The notes below the pieces were generated by a model. It was given only the letters and a program-made list of their open reading frames with translations. It was not told the origin of the DNA and did no database searches. The position numbers and the translations under genes were made by a program. A DNA stretch of 64,000 nucleotides. Origin: Flaccisagitta enflata (taxonomy: Eukaryota; Chaetognatha; Sagittoidea; Aphragmophora). Below are positions 1-12,049 of this stretch, in pieces. The stretch lies in assembly GCA_965153355.1 (NCBI GenBank), contig OZ231127.1:36394001-36458000 (forward strand), in the 5' to 3' direction. Within the stretch, counting starts at the first letter, position 1; the number at the start of each line of letters is the position of its first letter.

Positions 1-74
1 GCTTTGTCTTCAACAACGGGATCAGTGGCAACCTCAGCAGCCACGACCTCGTCCACGGGAGCGTCTGCCGCAGG
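1..74 (-). CDS. Partial Ala/Val/Glu-rich exon at window edge
   Basis: On the minus strand a pyrimidine-containing acceptor ending in AG at 76-75 is followed by 74 open bases that run off the window. Read from the first base they encode Ala, Val, Asp, Glu and Pro almost only, the same composition as the exon at 789-2281. It may be a further or alternative 3' exon of that gene, or an exon of a neighbouring paralogue. Because the 789-2281 exon ends in a stop codon, the two cannot simply be joined in series as coding sequence. No function can be assigned. Confidence 0.4.
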
Positions 75-788
75 CTGTGAACATAAAAGAAATAGGATTA
101 GTGAAAATTCCCAAACCTTGCCAAACGACTAGCAACGCGCATATGTTATGCCAATATTTCATGAGTGTGTTATTAGAAGCAACAACTGAAGCTGTCTCTT
201 GTCAGACTTTTTGCGCGCACACTCCATCATTAAGCGACATTTTGCAGAGGCAAAACTGCAGCAGCAGCACCAAACAGACCGATGGGATGCGGTGTTCCCG
301 GATGTTAAAAAGTGGAGGAGAGGATCAAACCCGATGTTACATACAGATTGCGTAGGTCTGATGCAGGTTAGAACATTGGCTTTCAAGCACACTTCATGAA
401 AAGCTGGGTTGATAGGAATAGACCAAGGGATAAACAGATAGGCTAGGCATGCAAAATGGCAAGTCACAACCTTATTTGCTCGTTCTATAACTAACAACCC
501 TCTTCCATCCAAAAAACCCATGACCAAATCTCACATTTAGATCATCAACAATCGCCCCTATCAACACATTCATTCCCATACACTAGCCTAGCCATGGTAG
601 TTACAAAGCATTAACTTAAAGGACTAGGCCCTCGCCAAATTGAACAATTAATGTAGTTCTGTAACAGCCCTTAACACGAGACAAACCAAGAAGCTGAGGA
701 TGTAAGCAAAAATACACACTTAAATTGGCGCAAAAATAAAAGATACCGCCTCAGAAAGAACAGTTGCAACATGGATTAAAACCTCCAG
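75..788. other. Intergenic or 3' region, nothing recognised
   Basis: About 0.7 kb between the edge exon and the stop codon of the repeat-rich exon. It is ordinary AT-rich sequence with only chance ORFs; I see no RNA gene or transposon here. Confidence 0.4.
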
Positions 789-2281
789 TTAAGCATCTTG
801 TAAAGGGGTTTCAACGGGCGCCGCTTCAGCCGGGGCTATAGCAGGCGCCGCTTCAATAGGCGCCGCTTCAACAAGGGCTTCAACAGGCGCCGTTTCAACA
901 AGGGCTTCAACAGGCGCCGTTTCAACAGGGGCTTCAACAGGCGTCGCTTCAACAGGCGCCGCTTCAACAGGCGTCGCTTCAACAGGCGCCGCTTCAACAG
1001 GGGCTTCAACAGGCGCCGCTTCAACAGGGGCTTCAACAGGGGCTTCAACAGGCGCCGCTTCAACAGCCGCCGCTTCAACAGGCGCTTCAACAGGTGACGC
1101 TTCAATGGGGGCGGCTTCAATGGGGGCGGCTTCAATGGGGGCAGCTTCCACGGGGGTGGCTTCCACGGGGGTGGCTTCCACGGGGGCGGCTTCCACGGGG
1201 GCGGCTTCCACGGGGGCGGCTTCCACGGGGGCGGCTTCCACGGGGGCCGCTTCCACGGGGGCGGCTTCCACGGGGGCCGCTTCCACGGGGGCCGCTTCCA
1301 CGGGGGCCGCTTCCACGGGGATTGCTTCAACGGGGACTGCTTCAACAAGGGCTTCAACAGGCGCCGCTTCTACAGGGGCTTCAACAGGCGCCGCGTCAAC
1401 GGGGGCTTCAACGGGGGCGGTTTCAACGGGGGCTTCAACAGGCGCGGCTTCAACAGGGGCTTCAATAGCAGCTTCAACGGGGGCTTCAACAGGGGCCGCT
1501 TCAACGGGGGCCGCTTCAACGGGGGCCGCTTCAACGGGGGCCGCTTCAACGGGGGCCGCTTCAACGGGGGCCGCTTCAACGGGGGCCGCTTCAACGGGGG
1601 CCGCTTCAACAGGGGCCGCTTCAACGGGGGCTTCAGTAGGCGGCGCTTCAACTGGGGCTTCAGTAGGCGGCGCTTCAACTGGGGCTTCAGTAGGCGACGC
1701 TTCAACTGGGGCTTCAGTAGGCGACGCTTCAATCGGGGCTTCAGTAGGCGGCGCTTCAACGGGGGCTTCAATAGGCGGCGCTTCAACGGGGGCTTCAATA
1801 GGCGCCGCCTCAATGGGGGCTTCAACAGGCGCTGCTTCAATGGAGGCTTCAACAGGCGCCACTTCAATGGGGGCTTCAACGAGGGCTTCCATGGGCGCAG
1901 CCTCAACAGGGGCTTCAGCAGACGCCACTTCAGGGGCTTCAATTGGGGTAGTTTCAACAGGGGCTACTTCAACTGGCGCAACAGGTACCTCGAGGGACGC
2001 CATTTCAACAGGTGCAGCTTCAGCAGGGGCTTCAATAGACACTGCCTCAGCGGGTGCTTCAGTGAGAGCGGGCGCCGATTCAACAGGGGCTTCAGTGGGA
2101 GCGGGCGCCGCTTCAATGGGAGCTTCAACAGGGGCAGGGGCTTCAGTAGAACCGTCTATGGTTGGGATCTCCTCTGGTTTTGATACCGTTGTTTCAGCTG
2201 GAGCTTCAGGAGTAGATTCCACGGAGGGAGGGATAAATTCGGCAGCGGGCGTTGTTAACTCAACCAATGGAGGGACATCAT
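789..2281 (-). CDS. Giant Ala-Pro-Val-Glu repeat exon, probable long-isoform 3' exon of BTF3
   Basis: A single open block of 496 codons plus stop on the minus strand. A good acceptor (pyrimidine run then CAG, AG at 2283-2282) precedes it, and the first codon is split one base before two bases. It opens with an acidic D-D-V-P-P-L-V-E stretch, then becomes dozens of imperfect copies of the pentapeptide APVEA and relatives (PIEA, PTEA), coded by a 15-bp-like minisatellite, and ends with TPLQDA and stop. Residues are almost only A, P, V, E, T, I and S, so it is predicted disordered and acidic. The phase matches the donor at 5896 of BTF3 exactly, and the opening resembles the BTF3 acidic tail, so I infer it is an alternative last exon. 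The plus-strand ORFs over it are shadows of the repeat. It could instead be a separate gene. Confidence 0.55.
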
Positions 2282-2595
2282 CTGAAATAACAAAATTTAC
2301 GAAAAAAGTGGTTATGTTCCATTTTGGCCTTGATACTAAATACCATGGGTAGAATCTTTTTTCAGGCGGTCAGGTAACTAGGAAAATTTTCATCATTCGA
2401 AATTGTTTAAAACTCACCATGACCTTTCCTTAGAATCACCTAAAGTCATATCTTAGGATATCGGCGCTTAACGGATTGCAACACGCCGGAAAATGCAAGA
2501 TTTCACTCAATTATGCAAATTAGAGAAATGCATGGGAGTGCACGGCTGCTCAAAGCAGAATTTCTTTACGTAGGGATGATAATAACGCCTTTTAT

Positions 2596-2810
2596 AATGC
2601 GTCCTTGCACCTCTATAAGAGGTTATGTCTGGTGGTTGGTCAGTTGGTTGGTTGGTTGGTCAGTCAGCCAGTCTGTTGGTTAGTCACGCAATCATTTGAA
2701 ATGCACAAAAAGGCTGATTCTGACGTCTTTCTTCATTCCTATCACCTTTCATGTCACACTTACTTTCATTCCGTTATTCACTCATTCATTCATTCATTCA
2801 TTCATTAATA
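2596..2810 (+). repeat. Hairpin-family repeat R1, diverged copy
   Basis: Begins with the family core TGCGTCCTTGCACC (a hairpin) followed by CTCTATAAGAGG and a run of GGTTGGTCAG-type repeats; ends in (CATT)n. The copy at 6866-7095 has the same layout, including the terminal (CATT)n, so this is a subfamily. Confidence 0.5.
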
Positions 2811-3084
2811 CAAAAACGTCCATTCAGAAATTCTATCTGCGGGGAACATTTATTTAGGGGGCGAGCTACAACAGAATAAGGGAGGGTTCGCATCTCGGTT
2901 TTAAAAAAACTCGCCCTCCAAAGCGTCTAGAGTCATGACAGGCGTAAATCACCACCGATCTAGACGTTCTTGGTTTCGTTTGACGGGGGTTCGATTTCTT
3001 ACGCGGCTCCCTTTAAGTAAGCCAATTTTTTAACTTCTTAGGGGCCCCTAAGGGCCCCGAAAAAAGCCTTCAATAACATATTTT

Positions 3085-3420
3085 TCTTAAAGTGGGTTGC
3101 AATAGATAGGAAATGACTTAATTCGCCTAGATCTGAAATCCTGAAATCCTGAAATCCTTTTTCAAAAAAACTTTTGTGTCGCGATTTAGGGCCTTCGGTG
3201 CAATTGATAGGAAATTACCTAATTTGACTAGATCCTATACCCTAAAAAATAAGTATATTTGCGTCGGGCCTCTAAAAATTTCCACAAAATATCTGTTTGA
3301 AAAATGGTCCTCAAAAGTGGGGTGCAATCGATAGGAAATGACTTTTTTTGCCTAGATCCAAAACCCTGAATTCTTTTTTTCCAAAAAAACTTGAAATTTA
3401 TGTAAAACCCTCGGAGGCAA
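3085..3420. repeat. Decayed tandem repeat, about 110 bp unit, three copies
   Basis: The phrase TGCAATxGATAGGAAAT followed by a CCTAGATCC-like block recurs at about 3096, 3199 and 3317 with many substitutions. It looks like an old tandem triplication. Confidence 0.5.
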
Positions 3421-4372
3421 GTTCAAATAGTGAATGGAAAAAAAGACAGTCGATATTTCTTTCTTCTTATCATATATAAAAATGGCTGTGATTTCTAAAA
3501 TATTGATGCGATTGCCTTGAAATTTTAAATACTAGCTCACATCATGCTTCTCGACGTTTCAGCCACAAATCATGATTGTGAACTGTCATGAAGCCTCGTT
3601 AAAACAGAAGGCGCAATACACTATCCCACTCCATCCATCATTTTTTTCCGTCCTTCCATATGTACATTTCTGTCCGTCCATATGCTTGTCCATTTGTCCT
3701 TCCATATACCCATCAGTCAATACGCACGTACTACGCGAATCAGTAAAAAAGCTGCACTTTTGAATTAGAATTTACCATATTGAAATTTAAAATAATCAAA
3801 TAAAATCTTAGACCATTTTAAAGATCTCAAAAAGAACTTTCATTTTGCTCCAATCGCAAAAAAAAAAAGCATAGCATTTTTCAGTTTTGAAATCCTATTG
3901 AAAAATGAGCATTTTTCCAAAATAGATGTTTACTTTGACTAAACAGTTTGAGATACAGACCTGGGATTGGTCTAAAATGAAAGAAATTTCAAAAATCTTC
4001 AAATCCAGTTGAATAAAAAAAAAAAAAAAAAAAAAAAAAATAATTTTTTTCTGACTCTTCCTCTTATTTACAAAAGTGTTGCGTTTTTTTTGTTTTTTTT
4101 TTTATTTGCTTAGTACGTCCATTTTATCATTTTATTTTTTAAGACAGCATTAATTTATTTGAAATGCCTTGATTCCGCAGTCCCAGTCATTTAGTACTAT
4201 CAAAAGTGTAAAACCTTCGTCGATTTGCTTCTTTCTTTTCCATGTCCTTTGTTTTCCTTCCCCATTTTCAAATTCTTTGATTCCCCCCCCCCTCCTTGTT
4301 CATAATTTGTCGTTACAAAAATCACTGCCCTGACGAGCAAGGAGGTGGGGGGGGAGAATAAAAGAGACAAAC

Positions 4373-4378
<6 letters not shown>

Positions 4379-4467
<89 letters not shown>
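4379..4467. repeat. (AG)n microsatellite
   Basis: About 89 bp of uninterrupted AG dinucleotides. The Ser-Leu ORF read from its complement is an artefact. Confidence 0.95.
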
Positions 4468-4469
<2 letters not shown>

Positions 4470-4858
4470 TTGGGTGCTTGAAAGCCTTGGATGGAAAGTT
4501 AAGCGCAACTTTCGTACGTAAATGGCATAAAAATCACCGAAACGCCTGAAAAAATATTCTACCACCAGTTAGGCTGCTGTTTATGTTTTTTATACTGCTG
4601 AGAGTTTGAAAGTCTCTAAACCAAGTTTCAAGCAAATCCATAAATGACTGCCCGAGTCATTCTACCTTTTCTCCTATTTCAATCTATTTTGACCAGTTTT
4701 GACCTGTTTTTGGCCTGTTTGGCCAGTATATATGAGCAAAGCCTTACAAATTGTTAAAATGCAACAGCTATAACCCTCTTTAGTCTCCATAGCAAATTTC
4801 AAGGTTCTGAGTCGAGCCGTTCAAGAGTTATGCTTTTTAAAATTAGTGACGACGACGC

Positions 4859-4896
<38 letters not shown>

Positions 4897-5854
4897 TGCA
4901 TCAGTTCTCAAAAGCGTAATTCAGTGTCCCCTCTACATTAACTTGCATTTCTGGACCATAGAGCAACCTTAAAACGGTCGAAATTCTTTATGGTAACTTT
5001 CGCTGATTTTCCGCAAATTGGCTTAAAAGGTCGGAAATAGGGTCCTCTTTCCACTTGACCAACTCTGACAAAGTTAAGTCCAATTGATTTGTTTTCTTTC
5101 TTCGCAGAGCAGAAAACATGCAAACGGAGGTAGAACAAACGCCAAATCCTATATTAACTGATTAATGATAGAATATGACATGATAAGAACACATGGGACA
5201 AAATGGGAAATGTTGGCTTAAAAGGTCGGAAATAGGGCTGGTCGGAAAAGCGGATAAGGAGTTTGTCTTGTGAATGTGTTGATTAAATCAACGGTCGTCT
5301 TTGGTCTATTAGGCCTATGTCTACGGACCGCAATCAAAAAAATACTTTCAATCTCTGAATAGACCCCAGAAAAAAAAATATGGACTTTCACAAAGAATTG
5401 ATAGGGAGAAAGCAGTTTTGCTGTAACTGATACTAGAACTCTTGAGCAAGCGTTCTCGCGCGAAAATAAAGATATTGCCTTAATTTTTTTTTCATTTCTC
5501 TCTATTAGGCCAATAGATATAACTCCACATTTCTCGGGGTATGTTGGATGTTAACTGGCCAAAAAAATTAAGTATTTCTATGTGCTACACATTTGCTACA
5601 CGATTTCTAGCATTTATTGATCGTTATTTTGAACCAAAATCACATGAAAATCACAATTTTTTTTTTTAAAGTTCCGTTCATAGACTCAAATATGATTTTA
5701 ACGAATGATTTTGGGTACTTGAAACCGCCGGGAGGAAAGTGCAGCGCAAAATTCGGACGTAAATAGCTTAAAAACCGCCTACACCGCCTGAAAAAAAAAT
5801 CTACCCATGATGATAACATTATGGCTTATGGCTTAAGTTTTCCTTAAACACATT

Positions 5855-8800
5855 TCAGTTTGTTTGAATGAGGGATATTGCCCCACTTGTCATACCATCC
5901 GCGTCCCCGACCCTGCTTTCATTCTTGGAGGGGGCATCAAAATTGTCGACAAGTTCAGGCACATCCTCATCGTCCTCCACAATTGTATCTGCAAAGGAAA
6001 GAAAAATGAAAAAATGAAAATATGAAAAAGAGCAATAACAAGGCTGTGTAGGCCGGACGGTGCAATGCGTGGATTGTCAAAGGTTTGCAAGACAGACCAA
6101 CCGACAGACAAGACAGGGCTAGAGGTGCGTTGGTACAATGAACAAGGCCGGATACACGGCCAATACCAGTCGCGGACGGGTGGGCAGGGGCGGAAATGCG
6201 CGTTTTCGCACTGTCTCAACTCGATCACCACGGACCAACCGACGGACGGACGGACGGATGGACAAAGCCTCTTATAGAGTCGCTAGTCCGCGACTAAAAA
6301 CGAATCAAGATAGTCCTTTCTTAATGATCGTTGACTGAGGCAGAGATATCACATTTCTAGTTGCGGACACGCACCTCTGAGAATCATTGACCGTTTGTCT
6401 AATGGTCCATCCGTGATGGTCGCAGCGGTTTTTAGTTGCAACACGCAACTCTATAAGAGGCTTTGGCCGTCCGTCAGTCCGTCGGTCCTTTGGTCCATTG
6501 GTCCGTGGTGATCGAGTGGAAAAACAAGCGTTTTAGATACTTTCTGCGAATGTTTGTATGTGGGGTTAGGGGTTGGGGTGTGGATGGGGGTTGGAGGCCC
6601 CTGCCGTCCGTCCGCAACAATATTGTGACCCCACATTGATTTATTCCCCTCCCTGACCTAGTCTTTGATTTTCGTCCCCAGCCAGTCGATCAGTCATATG
6701 ACTTTCTACCCCAAAGAGTATCAATATGGTTAGAGTCAAAATAGTGTAGAATAGTATAAATTAGTGTAAAGTATAGTATAAATTAGTGTTAAGTAGTGTG
6801 TAGTTATTATCTACCATCTTTTGGAGCTGCCAAAAGTGTAAAATTTTCTAAAATTCTTCTTTTCATGTGCGTCCTCGCACCTCTATGAGGTCATTCCGGT
6901 CGGTCGGTTGGTTGGTCTGTCCGTCACGCAAATGTTAAAACCGCGCAGAAACTGACGATTCCTTCGTCTTACTTTAATCCTGCTACACACTATTGCACTT
7001 TCATTTTCATTTTTTAGTCTTTAACTCGTCCATTCATGCAACACATACATTCGTTCATTCAACAATCATTCAAAAAAACATTCATTCATTCTCAATGAGC
7101 GAGGCGCACATATTGGCCACAACTCAACCTTTGATTTACCTCCCCATCGGCCATCTCCGAAACATTTAATTCAGCATTATTGTCAGAACGCAATTTAGTT
7201 ACTGTGGTTGTGTTCGTCTGTTTGAGACTAGAGTGTGTGTGTGGGGTGGGGGAGGGTTTGGATTGGGGGCCGCGATAGAACATGATAAGGCTTTGTTATA
7301 GGATGGGACACATGTGCAATGTGTTTCAGGTGTCCCAATAAGACTTTCAAATAAAAGGGCCCTGAAACAAGATCAACTACTGAGAGAGGGATAATACAAG
7401 GTTGCACCCCCCATACAGATCAAACTACAGTAATACGTTGATTACAGTGGGTTGTAAATTATAACTTAGGACTAAACAAGTGGCGCCACCAAGGCGATTT
7501 GGCAATTTTCACACAAATCTTAAATAATTGTATAAAATCTTTGATTTTATAAACTTGAGAAATAGCTATTTTGACATCTTTATAGGCTAAATCTGCAGTT
7601 CGGGGACAAAATTTAAATATCGCTCTGGTGGCGCCACTTGAATTGAAATAAACATTCTTTCTCTACCCTAAAAGTCCGATGTATAACTAGGTGCCTCAGT
7701 TTTCAAGGGGTTCACACAGGTCTTGTATTTAGCTAAATTTTCTGTACCTCTGTGCCACACCTTCATTCTCCATCAATTGTAAGTATAGAAGCTTTATCTT
7801 GCTCTTCCTCCTTACTCGTTTCAATGCTAATAGGGGATATGGCACGGAGGTAAATGCTAAGATCTGATGCGGTTTTCCTTTCACATACGAGCTGAATAAG
7901 TTATTGCGCACGGTGTACACGCACTTGGCTGAGTAACAACCTTCTTTATAACAACGTTGAGGCTCAAAATGTCAAAAAAATAAGAACATTTCTAGCAACA
8001 TCGTCAGCCTCAGAAAATTAAAAATATAACAACATTTCAGCCTCAAATCCAACCAATAACAACTTTTCTCTTAGGCTTAAATATTTGCTATAATTTCCGT
8101 TGCATTCAATTGTAAATTTGTAACATGCAGCGGTTTCATAGAGGAGTAGCTTTTTCTACTGTATTTTAGTTACAATAACAATATTTTGTTCCTGATTTTG
8201 AACGGTTGTTCTCCTTTAAATAATTCATTCCTTTTCTAGATCCCTGTTATTCCAGAGAAAGCAGCAAAAGGAATGATGGTACAGACATTCTAATCAATCG
8301 TTATATTAGAAGATTGATGAAAAAAAATAACAACAGTTTAGCAACGGTTTGAGCCTCAAATCATCTTTCAAATAACAACATTGAGCCTCAGAAAAAAATA
8401 ACCCGTTGTTACTCAGCCAAGTGCGTGTAATCACATGTCCGAGTGGCATAGCCAATAGCCAAAATAATGTTCTAAGGCGTCCCCCAGTTTTCAGCGCGCT
8501 TTCTTCAGTTGAAAAGAAAACAGATGCGTCCAACCCGTGGCTTGCCTCTACTTAAACCGCGTTTCCGCATCTACTGTCAAAGCAAACCTGGATGACCGTT
8601 GAGATCGGCACCGTCTTTTCGGCCTCCTTGGTAAAGATGTCTGAGAGAGTCTGGTCCGAGTTGGTTGATGATTTGAGGCAGGATCTCCGTGACCAATTTG
8701 GTTTCGGCGTGACCGGTGATGGCGAATGTGTTGGCAGCCAACGAAGCCTGGAAAAGGATAAATGTTAAAAGTTGAGACTGAAAATGAAAATGAAAGTCGA

Positions 8801-9426
8801 GATGACATGAGACGATCCCGGGATTGTTTGTGCGTAATCGCGGTCTTGACCAAAAACCTTATCGCAGTATCAGTGCATTTGAGACCGGGATGGCACGACC
8901 GGAAAATCAAGGGAAATACGAACTCTGCTGTGAAAGAACATTGCAAGTGCAGAGCGCCTCTACGACATCGACAAAACGCATAAACAGTGTGTCAAGAAAA
9001 AGATAACATGCCACACAGTCCCACAAACATACCTGCACTTTAGGGTTGTTGAAGTGAATCACATGGCCGTCATCCCTGATCATGTTCACCTCCTCGATCC
9101 CTGATGGAAGGGTAGAAGCGGAGAGTGTGAGAGAGGGAGTGAGTGGGAGTGAGTGAGTGGGAGAGAGTGGGAGTGAGTGGGAGAGAGTGAGTGTGAGTGA
9201 GTGGGAGAGAGTGATTGTGAGTGGGAGAGAGTGAGTGTGAGTGAGTGAGTGAGTGAGTGAGTGAGTGTGAGTGAGTGAGTGAGTGAGAGTGAGTGAGTGA
9301 GTGAGTGAGAGGGGGAGGGGGAGAGAGAGCGAGCGAGAGAGAGAGCGAGCGAGAGAGAGCGAGCGAGAGAGCGAGCGAGCGAGCGAAGAGGAGAGAAGAG
9401 AAAGAAGAGAGCGAGAGAAAGTCCTC

Positions 9427-9515
<89 letters not shown>

Positions 9516-9576
9516 ACACACACACACACACACACACAGTCACACAAACACACAGTCACACAAACACACAGTCACA

Positions 9577-9669
<93 letters not shown>

Positions 9670-10053
9670 GCTGGTAAACTAAATCAATCAAAACTGACAA
9701 AAATAAAGATCTCCATAAATACAGAAAGAATAGATGGATTCCTAACGGCATGTACATGAAATGGGATATAATTAACACCTGGAATATTGTTCATCATGAG
9801 TTTCTTGAGAGAGGCCTGTAGCTTCTTATCGTCAGAGGCCGCCGTTCTATGGACGACCTTCTTCTTTCTGCGGGCAGAGCCTAAAATGTAGATAGACACA
9901 GCAACGTCAACTCAAATCATTAGAAAGTCATATCAGATAATGAAATTGCAGAAATCCCGGGATGTCTGTTTGACGTGACATTTTCCTACCTTTTCCTCCA
10001 ATCCTGACATCTTCGCTCATCTGCTTCAGTTTGGCTGCGCGATCCGAATTCAT
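5855..10053 (-). CDS. BTF3: BTF3, nascent polypeptide-associated complex beta subunit (spliced, 5 exons)
   Basis: Beta-NAC pairs with alpha-NAC at the ribosome exit tunnel to chaperone and sort nascent chains. Exons on the minus strand: 10053-9990, 9880-9779, 9100-9033, 8747-8588, 5988-5896 (or read through to a TGA at 5857-5855). All internal joins are GT-AG and phases close exactly. The start ATG gives a short helix with K and Q, then the ribosome-binding RIGGKG and [11 protein letters not shown] block, the NAC dimer core ([35 protein letters not shown]), [13 protein letters not shown], and the acidic tail [19 protein letters not shown]. Without splicing of the last intron the product is 175 residues, close to the usual length of about 160. 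With splicing at 5896 to 2281 the frame runs into the repeat exon (659 residues in all). Identity is very sure; the choice of 3' end is not. Confidence 0.93.
6141..6301 (-). repeat. Hairpin-family repeat R1, full-length copy
   Basis: About 160 bp. Read on the minus strand it starts TTTTTAGTCGCGG, forms a short terminal hairpin (GTCGCG with CGAC), continues CTCTATAAGAGGCTTTGTCC, a CCGTCCGTCGGTTGGTC block, a G/C-rich CGCCCCTGCCCACCC block, and ends with a second small hairpin GGCCGTGTATCCGGCC plus TTGTT. Copies recur in both orientations through the window. It has no coding capacity; it could be a SINE, a MITE or a non-autonomous Helitron-like element. Confidence 0.7.
6431..6640 (+). repeat. 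Hairpin-family repeat R1
   Basis: Starts TTTTTAGTTGCAACACGCAACTC, then TATAAGAGGC and the CCGTCCGTCAGTCCGTC block. The 3' half differs from the usual copy and ends in CCGTCCGCAACAATATTGTG, as does the copy near 49010. Confidence 0.6.
6866..7095 (+). repeat. Hairpin-family repeat R1, CATT-tailed subfamily
   Basis: Starts with the hairpin TGCGTCCTCGCACCTC, then a GGTCGGTTGGTTGGTC block and a tail of CATT repeats, as at 2596-2810. Confidence 0.5.
9118..9668. repeat. Compound microsatellite filling BTF3 intron 2
   Basis: (GAGT)n, then GA-rich repeats with GC interruptions, then perfect (GA)n (about 9430-9511), then (CA)n (about 9511-9668). It takes up most of the intron 9101-9778. Several Ser-Leu, Thr-His and Val-Cys ORFs over it are artefacts. 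Confidence 0.95.
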
Positions 10054-11281
10054 TTTTACAGTTTTTTGCTTAAAAATATCAAAATTAAATGAAAAACCTG
10101 AAAAAAAAATCACATACAGACCACGAGATCGATAAAAAAGAAAATAAATAACCAAAATCGACCAACCAACCAGTAGTCCAGTAGAACCTTTAAGAGGAAA
10201 TGGAAAGTTCAATTTTCCAAATGCGAAGCTAGAAAAACTACTAGTGCATGTCGTCCTCACCTCCGCCAAAAGTACTCTACAACAAGATACGGCCCCGTAA
10301 CCAATGCACACACGTTTCAGTTTACAGCGCCATGTATAAATCAATATAGATGGATAAAGATGATTATGAGGTGACGAGGGACCGCCCCGGCTTAATGACA
10401 GTCGAAAAACGTGGGCTCAGCAAGAAAGGACTGAACCCAGGAAGAGCCATATCGTTTCTCTGAGAAACATGATGATAGCGACATCTCAGCTCATTTATGT
10501 ACAAAACTTGCGCTGAGTCAGGCATGGATGTCTGTACAAGTTAGGCAAGAATCGAAATGATCGCCGAGGAAAAATGAAAACAAAAGCTATTCTTGTCAGC
10601 GCTAAGAATAAGATTCTGAATAAGATTCTGAATAAGATTCTGAACAAACGTCACTTTTTCGAGCGACTGTCAGTCACTCTACATCGCGAAAATGGAGCTA
10701 TGCTCCTTGATCGTAGCCCGCTATCGCCCGCTTCCGTTGATGGTGAACTCTGATCAATACTAGCGACTTTTATTGATATATCCCTTTGCTTATACCCCTC
10801 CCCTTCTTGTCTGTGACCTGTCTTTCTCATATTTCATCGTTGCTGAAAAAAAAACCCTGATACTTTCATTCTCATTTGCAACGTCGACTGTGATAAAAAT
10901 TTGTTGCTAGTTTTCTCTTTTTACAGAAAAAGATTCTGCTAAAGACCCAGAGAAAAGAGAAAATGGTCAGCAGTTTCCCAATTGTATGAATGAGACTGCG
11001 CGTGATCAAAGAAGGCTCGTGACAGTCTGAGGGCCAAAGCAGAGAAAATACATGACTAACATGAGTGAGAATGTTTGCAAGTCGAGTCGTGGTACAAAAT
11101 TTAGGGGTGTTCCAAAGGTTCGGCTTGGAGGGCAAACAACAACAAATGTTCTTGTTTCGGCCCTTGTTTCGGATTGTACAAATGTTTTAGCTTAATGCCG
11201 AAGTACACTTACGAAGGTTTTGTAACTTAAATCAAGTGATTTTGATGTTTTATTAGGAATAATTGCAGACAAAAAATGCTC

Positions 11282-11350
<69 letters not shown>

Positions 11351-11610
11351 AGAGAGAGAGAGAGAGAGATAGTGGACACATCGAGCAAAGATTTCTGTCA
11401 GTAAAAAAAAATCATGAGTGAAAAATCTTCCAGTGGATTGTCCAACGGATGATTACGCTGATTGTGCAATGGAATATCCACAAAAACAGAATCAATGACA
11501 TTGCAGTGAGAGGGGCAGTCAAAATCGATAGCACCCCTATCTGCAGCTTATATGGCTACTACCACACTGACATGCATTACCGCTCCTGCCCAAATGCTTG
11601 GTTAGCCTTT
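10054..11610. other. Region upstream of BTF3
   Basis: Should contain the BTF3 promoter and 5' UTR, but I see no clear TATA box or other element. An (AG)n microsatellite lies at 11284-11372. Confidence 0.4.
11284..11372. repeat. (AG)n microsatellite
   Basis: Nearly perfect AG repeat with one short G-run interruption near 11345. Confidence 0.95.
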
Positions 11611-11611
11611 T

Positions 11612-11790
11612 GAGTTGCGGACACGCAACTCTATAAGAGGCTTGTCCATCCGTTGGTTGGTCCGTCTGTTGGTCAGTCAGTCCGTGGTGATCGAGTTGGA
11701 AAGTGTGAAAATGCGCATTTCCGCCCCTGCCCACCCATCCGCAACTGGTATTGGTTGTGTATCCGGCCTTGTTTATCACCACCCCTGCCC
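11612..11790 (+). repeat. Hairpin-family repeat R1, full-length copy
   Basis: Starts AGTTGCGGACACGCAACT and continues CTATAAGAGGCTTGTCC, the CCGTTGGTTGGTCCGTC block, CGCCCCTGCCCACCC and a GTGTATCCGGCCTTGTT end. A second, diverged start of the same kind (GGCGCGCCATAGCACC then CTCTGTAAGAG) lies at 11892-12050, just 5' of the LINE. Confidence 0.65.
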
Positions 11791-12049
11791 ACTCGCACGC
11801 GACTTTAGTAGCTGTGTATACGACCTTGTTATGACGAAAATCAGCTGTTTTCTAAGGTGTTGATTAAGCTTATTTATGATTTTGATTTTTTAGGCGCGCC
11901 ATAGCACCTCTGTAAGAGACTCTGTCCGTCGGTAGGTCGGTCAGTCACACTCGAGTGAAAAACCGCAGAAAATGTTTAAAATCACATGAGAACTCGTCTT
12001 GTTCATCATTCATGTTACTCGTCATTTCATTCATTATTATATTCATCTA

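Larger units (their letters stand above)
2282..5854. other. Putative long intron, repeat-rich
   Basis: Between the repeat exon and BTF3 exon 5. It holds a degenerate hairpin-family repeat (2596-2810), a decayed three-copy repeat of about 110 bp (3085-3420), A and T runs, an (AG)n microsatellite (4379-4467) and a short GAC triplet run (4848-4895). No exon was recognised. Confidence 0.5.
5989..8587. other. BTF3 intron 4
   Basis: About 2.6 kb. Contains three hairpin-family repeats (6141-6301, 6431-6640, 6866-7095) and otherwise unrecognised AT-rich sequence. The gap between the helix ending GPDSL and the acidic tail of the protein falls at this intron. Confidence 0.6.

Noticed and set aside
1105-2352. 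415-codon plus-strand ORF rich in Gly-Ala-Ser-Thr
   Set aside because: Shadow of the minus-strand Ala/Pro/Val/Glu repeat; the minus frame has an acceptor, a fitting phase and a non-repetitive start.
8577-8660. Frameshift in BTF3 exon 4, because a second frame looked coding ([10 protein letters not shown]...)
   Set aside because: The first frame joins in exact phase to exon 5, which carries the canonical acidic tail; no frameshift is required.
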